DNA from: Tetrapyrgos nigripes
Taxonomy: Eukaryota; Basidiomycota; Agaricomycetes; Agaricales; Campanellaceae
Direction: 5' to 3'
Assembly (NCBI GenBank): GCA_013368315.1
Contig: JAACJM010000179.1
Coordinates: 1-64,000 of the forward strand
DNA length: 64,000 nucleotides
Every line of letters begins with the position of its first letter. Position 1 is the stretch's first letter. The notes beneath the pieces were generated by a model. It ran no database searches. It was not told the DNA's origin and was given only the letters and a program-made list of their open reading frames with translations. Shown piece by piece: positions 60,303 to 64,000 of the stretch. The position numbers and the translations under genes were made by a program.

Positions 60303-61742
60303 ATGACTGAGTCACCTATCATATATCAAAGCCATTCATACACTACCTTGATACCGTTACTAATACCACCCACGGATACTATGTCTTCCACGACCAGGTT
60401 GTCCTCTGAGCAGTTTTTCGCCAGCTGGAAATTCGAGTTGGACCACGATTTCACCAAAGATGGTCAACCTGCTGCCTTCTTTCCCGGTCATCCGAAGCAA
60501 TGGGGAGATGAAAACGCTCGGCTTGATCTCCCGAAACTGGAGCAGTATCAGTCGCGAATCATTGCTTTGAATGAAGATGGCACACTCTTGGGAGTTGGGG
60601 TTGGCGGCGATGTGCTCATCTACGACATGGCTTCGCTGTCGCTTCTTCGTACACTGCGGGGCATACGTCCTCGTTCCATGTCCTCTATCGTCTTTCAGCC
60701 TGGCCATGGGAGGGATGCCAAAGTACTCGTTGGAGCCAACTATATCCAAGGACAGCGCTCCAAATGGCTTTCTATTTTCAAATGCTGGGACCTAGCAGAC
60801 GCAGGTCCATCTCAGGACGCCCTGGTAGAAGCCGCAAAGGCTTCAGCCTCCGTTGCTGTTAGGACAATGGTGGAAAAAGGCTCCTGGTCAGAAGGCGATG
60901 TCGATGAGTCGAAAGTCCAGCAACAAATTCTGGACGCGATATCGTGGACACATCTGGAGCTGGAGTTGCGGAAGGGTCGAGTTTTGGAAGGAACTATCCG
61001 GGGGAAAGTCTTCAGCTCTGACGGATCGTTCTTCCTCTTTTTCAAAGAACCGAACACCGTTGTTGCCGTTGACACTGAGAGTCTCCAAGAGCGTTACTCC
61101 CTTGTTGGACATACCGACAGTATCATGTGGGCAGAGACGAGTCCCGATGATAGTATCATTGGCACCTCGTCTTGGGACCACACCGTGCGTCTGTGGGATG
61201 CCACTACAGGTCAACAGATCCGAGTGCTGACTGGCGCAACCAATCAGTCTTGGTCTGGCGCATTTTCACCTGATGGAAAGCTCATCTGTGCCGGTTGTGG
61301 AGACCGGCAAGTTCGTGTTTGGTCTGTTGAAAGTGGGGAATTGTTGCATACATTGGGAGGATATAAGCAATGGGTTCGCAGTCCCGCATTTAGCCCTGAC
61401 GGGAAGTCACTTGCTGCTGGAGCTGCTAGCGGGACTTTGAGGGTGTTTGATCTCGAAACAGGGGAGAGTAGACAGAATTGGCAAGTAAAGCTGAGGCCTC
61501 TGGAGAGTAGCTTCATTGAAGTGGCTGATGCCCTTTACACTTCCCGAGGATTGCTGGTATTCAGGGCTGGCGATGGACTGGTGTTCACATATGATGAAAA
61601 GACTAACGAGAAGGGTCAATATGGACATGGGCCTGGAGTAGCGGGAAGTATAAGTACTGGAGGACACGTTGTCACTCCTGACGGCAAAACGCTAATTATT
61701 GCGGACTTTGACGGATGTGTTCGATTTTGGAGCTTGGACTGA
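60303..61742 (+). CDS. WD40-repeat protein, copy B
   Basis: This intronless 479-residue gene is collinear over its whole length with copy A at 46062, with scattered substitutions concentrated in the second half (for example CGDRQVRVWSVESGELL against CEDHRIRVWSVESGGLL in copy A). Blades include GTSSWDHTVRLWDATTG and the end DFDGCVRFWSLD. The upstream 25 residues again precede an internal MSSTTRLSSEQFF at 60378. The duplicated block spans about 59626-61860, matching about 45418-47640, so promoter, gene and 3' flank moved together. Differences cluster in predicted surface loops of the propeller, which could reflect diversifying binding, but this is inference. Confidence 0.85.
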   Translation: MTESPIIYQSHSYTTLIPLLIPPTDTMSSTTRLSSEQFFASWKFELDHDFTKDGQPAAFFPGHPKQWGDENARLDLPKLEQYQSRIIALNEDGTLLGVGVGGDVLIYDMASLSLLRTLRGIRPRSMSSIVFQPGHGRDAKVLVGANYIQGQRSKWLSIFKCWDLADAGPSQDALVEAAKASASVAVRTMVEKGSWSEGDVDESKVQQQILDAISWTHLELELRKGRVLEGTIRGKVFSSDGSFFLFFKEPNTVVAVDTESLQERYSLVGHTDSIMWAETSPDDSIIGTSSWDHTVRLWDATTGQQIRVLTGATNQSWSGAFSPDGKLICAGCGDRQVRVWSVESGELLHTLGGYKQWVRSPAFSPDGKSLAAGAASGTLRVFDLETGESRQNWQVKLRPLESSFIEVADALYTSRGLLVFRAGDGLVFTYDEKTNEKGQYGHGPGVAGSISTGGHVVTPDGKTLIIADFDGCVRFWSLD

Positions 61743-62550
61743 ATGCTGGAGCTGTGTACATTCTTGGAACTATGTAGTACCATTGTATGTAAAGATATGG
61801 GTTCGGTGTAAGGGCTTCATTACAATGAATGTTACGGAGCTCCGAGAACTTCGGAACTGGTCTTATTGTCTGGAATTAGCGGTTAAACGCAATCCCAACG
61901 TCTCTTAATAACCCAAACCTGTCTCCACTCATACGTCTTCTTAACACGAAAACCGTACAGCTCAAGGAGTTCTACGCTGACATCTCAATCTATGCCAACC
62001 AGAAATGTGGGCCCCCATATATGGTGGCAAGTACGAGCCCGAAAATCAGCAAATGGTGGCTATACTGTATTATTTTGAGCTTATGAACAGGGATAGGAGC
62101 CAAACATGCCGAGATATTTGAAGACACACGGCGGTATTTGTAGGCAGAGGGTTTGTGACACATCATTAGGTGTGGTCAAAGTGTGGGGAAAAAATCCATT
62201 GATCCTTGTTGGTTTTATTCGAAGCAAAGTTCAGCGAGGTCGTCCTAAATGACTTACAAGATGTAGTATTTCAAATTTAGTTCCTTTTCTGTCACATGTG
62301 GCAAGATGGACCTCATCCGTGAACTGCCTTTTCTAGGTCACTTGTTCTTTCTTTTATTTCCGCTTTGGTCATATACTTAGTGTACTCATAGCCACAGTAA
62401 CCTCAGCATTGTCTCTTCATATCGCTGAGATTAGTAAGTATTCATACTTATTCTTCTATTTAGTCTTACTTACGCAACATACAGCGAAGTCTTTTGTATT
62501 AGACTCTGAAGAGAAAACCTCAAGTCCTACACAAGAAAGCTCATAAAGCA
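61743..62550. other. Intergenic, about 800 bp
   Basis: The start still matches the 3' flank of WD40 copy A up to about 61860. Beyond that no gene or repeat is recognised. Confidence 0.5.
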
Positions 62551-62709
62551 AATGATTAACAAGGTCACAAGCCAGAGAGCCAGAGGGCCAGATGGTGGCT
62601 GTGTGGACACAGAACGTACAAACAGAAAGCAAATAAAAATGGTCAATTAACGAGGCCACAAAAGCCCGGTGGCTGTGTGACAAACAGAAAGCAAACAAAA
62701 AATGTTTGA

Positions 62710-63018
62710 TTACAGCAAATTGCATATCGATAGACCAGTTTTGTCAGAAAACTCTTTACGATTTTTGTTTGTAGTGGCGCTTAGACCAAACAAACATTTT
62801 ACGGCAAGACTTCGGCACCTGTGTAATCTATTTAACTGACGTCCTCCCCGCTGGTTCCGAATTACTGAACCGGTTACAAGTACAAGTTTCTTGACCCGAT
62901 TCACGGTCCTATGACTGACATGAAATGATCGGGCTATCTCACTAGACTTCGAATACGGCGTTGCTGCATATATGCGCTCCTTAACGCTGGGGTGAATGAA
63001 TCGTCGATTGCTGACCAT
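62710..63018 (-). pseudogene. Truncated transposase, N-terminal helix-turn-helix only
   Basis: The minus-strand frame starts MVSNRRFIHPSVKERIYAA and contains a helix-turn-helix of Tc1/mariner type (SSEIARSFHVSHRTVNRVKK). It then runs into the terminal inverted repeat and stops. The DDE/D catalytic domain is missing, so it cannot transpose itself. It may still bind the long inverted repeats. Confidence 0.7.
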
Positions 63019-63154
63019 GATGCGAGAAGGGAATGTAATGTTTGAGTATTTTTAGCTACAAACCCGCCTCATGTTGTTTGGTTCGAGCGCCACTACAAAC
63101 AAAAATCGTAAAGAGTTTTCTGACAAAACTGGTCTATCGATATGCAATTTGCTG
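62713..63154 (-). mobile_element. Short Tc1/mariner-type element with 68-bp perfect inverted repeats
   Basis: The ends at 62713-62780 and 63087-63154 are exact reverse complements for 68 bp, beginning CAGCAAATTGCATATCG. TA flanks both ends (62711-62712 and 63155-63156), the hallmark of Tc1/mariner insertion. Imperfect similarity extends about 15 bp further inward. The interior encodes the start of a transposase on the minus strand (listed separately). Confidence 0.9.
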
Positions 63155-63660
63155 TAACGAGGCCAAAAGCCAGAGTGGAGGTGGCTGTGTGACGCGGAAC
63201 ATACAAACAGAAAGCAAACAAAAATGTTTAGAGGCAGATGGTGGCTGTGTGGACGTGGAATGTACAAAGTGAACCAAACAAAAATGTTCGATTAACACGG
63301 CCAAAAATCTGAGGTATAAGACTCCTCATTTCATTCGGACTCGTAAAATGCTGCTCCAGCTCCAAAGCACTCCTCGACTCCGGGAAAGGAATGGATCCTT
63401 GTGATGTTGAGCTGATACCTCAAGCTACTTCCATCTGCCCAGGATGCTTTATCATGGATGACCGAGCCTGCTGTACGCAGAGCTACTCACAATGCAGCTG
63501 GCACTGGGATGATTGAACTTAAGAGTTGGTTATGGGGAAGTCTTGCCCACTACTCTCCTGATCATGGAGGCTCTGACTTGCCGTTTGCCAAAGGTTTTGC
63601 TTTAGTACTTGGCTTTGATGGGCCAGTTGCAAGGTTTGATTTTTTTTACCAGTAGACAAA

Positions 63661-64000
63661 CTTAGGGTTGGGTGAAAAATGTTAGGCATATAGAGCTGTT
63701 GGATGTTGGAAAACTTGTTCTCCGAGGTGAGTACTGTGGGTATACTCAGGTTTTCTGAATCCTCATGCTCAAATGCAGCTCAAACCCGTCAATTCTGATC
63801 CTCGGTGTCTCAGTCTAGTTTTCCAGCCTCTATAATGCCAAAGCCCCCACTGCTCTCGGGTCTTCAGGTCTGGCGGCGCTAATAATTGAGATGTCATTGA
63901 TTCATTGCTGAGCACTGATGACTGAGTCACCTATCATATATCAAAGCCCATTCATACACGAGCTTGATTCTGCTACTGTACCACCCATGGATACTGTACT
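63661..64000 (+). promoter_or_regulatory. Third copy of the WD40 promoter region, cut by the window edge
   Basis: The sequence from about 63661 matches the upstream regions of WD40 genes A and B, including TATAATG at 63831-63837 and the stretch ending TACCACCCATGGATACT. Where A and B read ATACTATGTCT at the internal start codon, this copy reads ATACTGTACT. It also has an extra C near 63949, which shifts the upstream ATG frame relative to B. Confidence 0.75.

Larger units (their letters stand above)
62553..63315. repeat. Minisatellite of about 65-90 bp units, split by a transposon
   Basis: The motif GGTGGCTGTGTG followed by ACAAACAGAAAGCAAACAAAAATGTTTGATTAACGAGGCC-like sequence recurs about four times, near 62594, 62669, 63179 and 63239. 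Units differ in length and base changes. A Tc1/mariner-like element interrupts the array at a TA dinucleotide. Confidence 0.75.

Noticed and set aside
63458..63655. Plus-strand frame starting MTEPAVRRATHNAAG
   Set aside because: It is short, has no family features and lies between a minisatellite and a promoter duplicate.

Overview
The window reads as nuclear DNA of a filamentous basidiomycete, most likely an Agaricomycete. The signs are intron-rich genes with introns mostly of 50-80 bp and GT-AG ends, tight packing on both strands, and families typical of mushroom-forming fungi: a DUF6534 membrane protein, a PsiD-type phosphatidylserine-decarboxylase-fold enzyme, a basidiomycete BBC1/MTI1 and a cysteine-rich CYSTM-like peptide. 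No rRNA, convincing tRNA, CRISPR or prokaryotic feature was seen.

Layout. 1-3.5 kb: a repeated unit carrying two paralogous small secreted protein genes with Kex2-like sites, and the 3' flank of a probable third copy at the left edge. 3.6-9.7 kb: two minus-strand genes, a very long Ser/Arg/Asp-rich protein and the cap hypermethylase TGS1, both with apparent single-base frameshifts in simple repeats. 12.1-13.5 kb: PSD/PsiD-like decarboxylase. 16.3-18.6 kb: sugar/quinate-type MFS transporter. 18.9-22.3 kb: a Cys-cluster protein and the ribosome-biogenesis factor EBP2. 22.7-25.9 kb: SV2/SVOP-like MFS transporter. 26.6-27.4 kb: a six-exon cysteine-rich peptide gene. 29.5-32.0 kb: sulfite oxidase, divergent from an F-box gene. 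34.6-40.0 kb: BBC1/MTI1-like actin-patch protein. 40.6-44.2 kb: two multi-pass membrane proteins. 44.6-45.4 kb: a non-autonomous hAT element. 46.1-47.5 kb: WD40 gene copy A. 47.7-51.5 kb: RecQ helicase, divergent from a DUF2235 hydrolase gene. 54.5-59.4 kb: tandem monocarboxylate-transporter-like genes. 60.3-61.7 kb: WD40 gene copy B. 62.5-63.3 kb: a Tc1/mariner-type element inside a minisatellite. 63.66-64.0 kb: promoter of a third WD40 copy cut by the window end.

Most of the single-copy genes are housekeeping and show no pathway linkage. The dynamic part is the right third, where WD40 and transporter genes are duplicated and transposons have inserted. The most striking observation is in the second MCT-like transporter. 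A copy of 75 bp of its own last exon sits in the middle of the gene, bounded by a duplicated AGGTGC. This makes a perfect GT...AG intron that the tandem paralogue lacks, so it looks like a recent intron birth at a proto-splice site.
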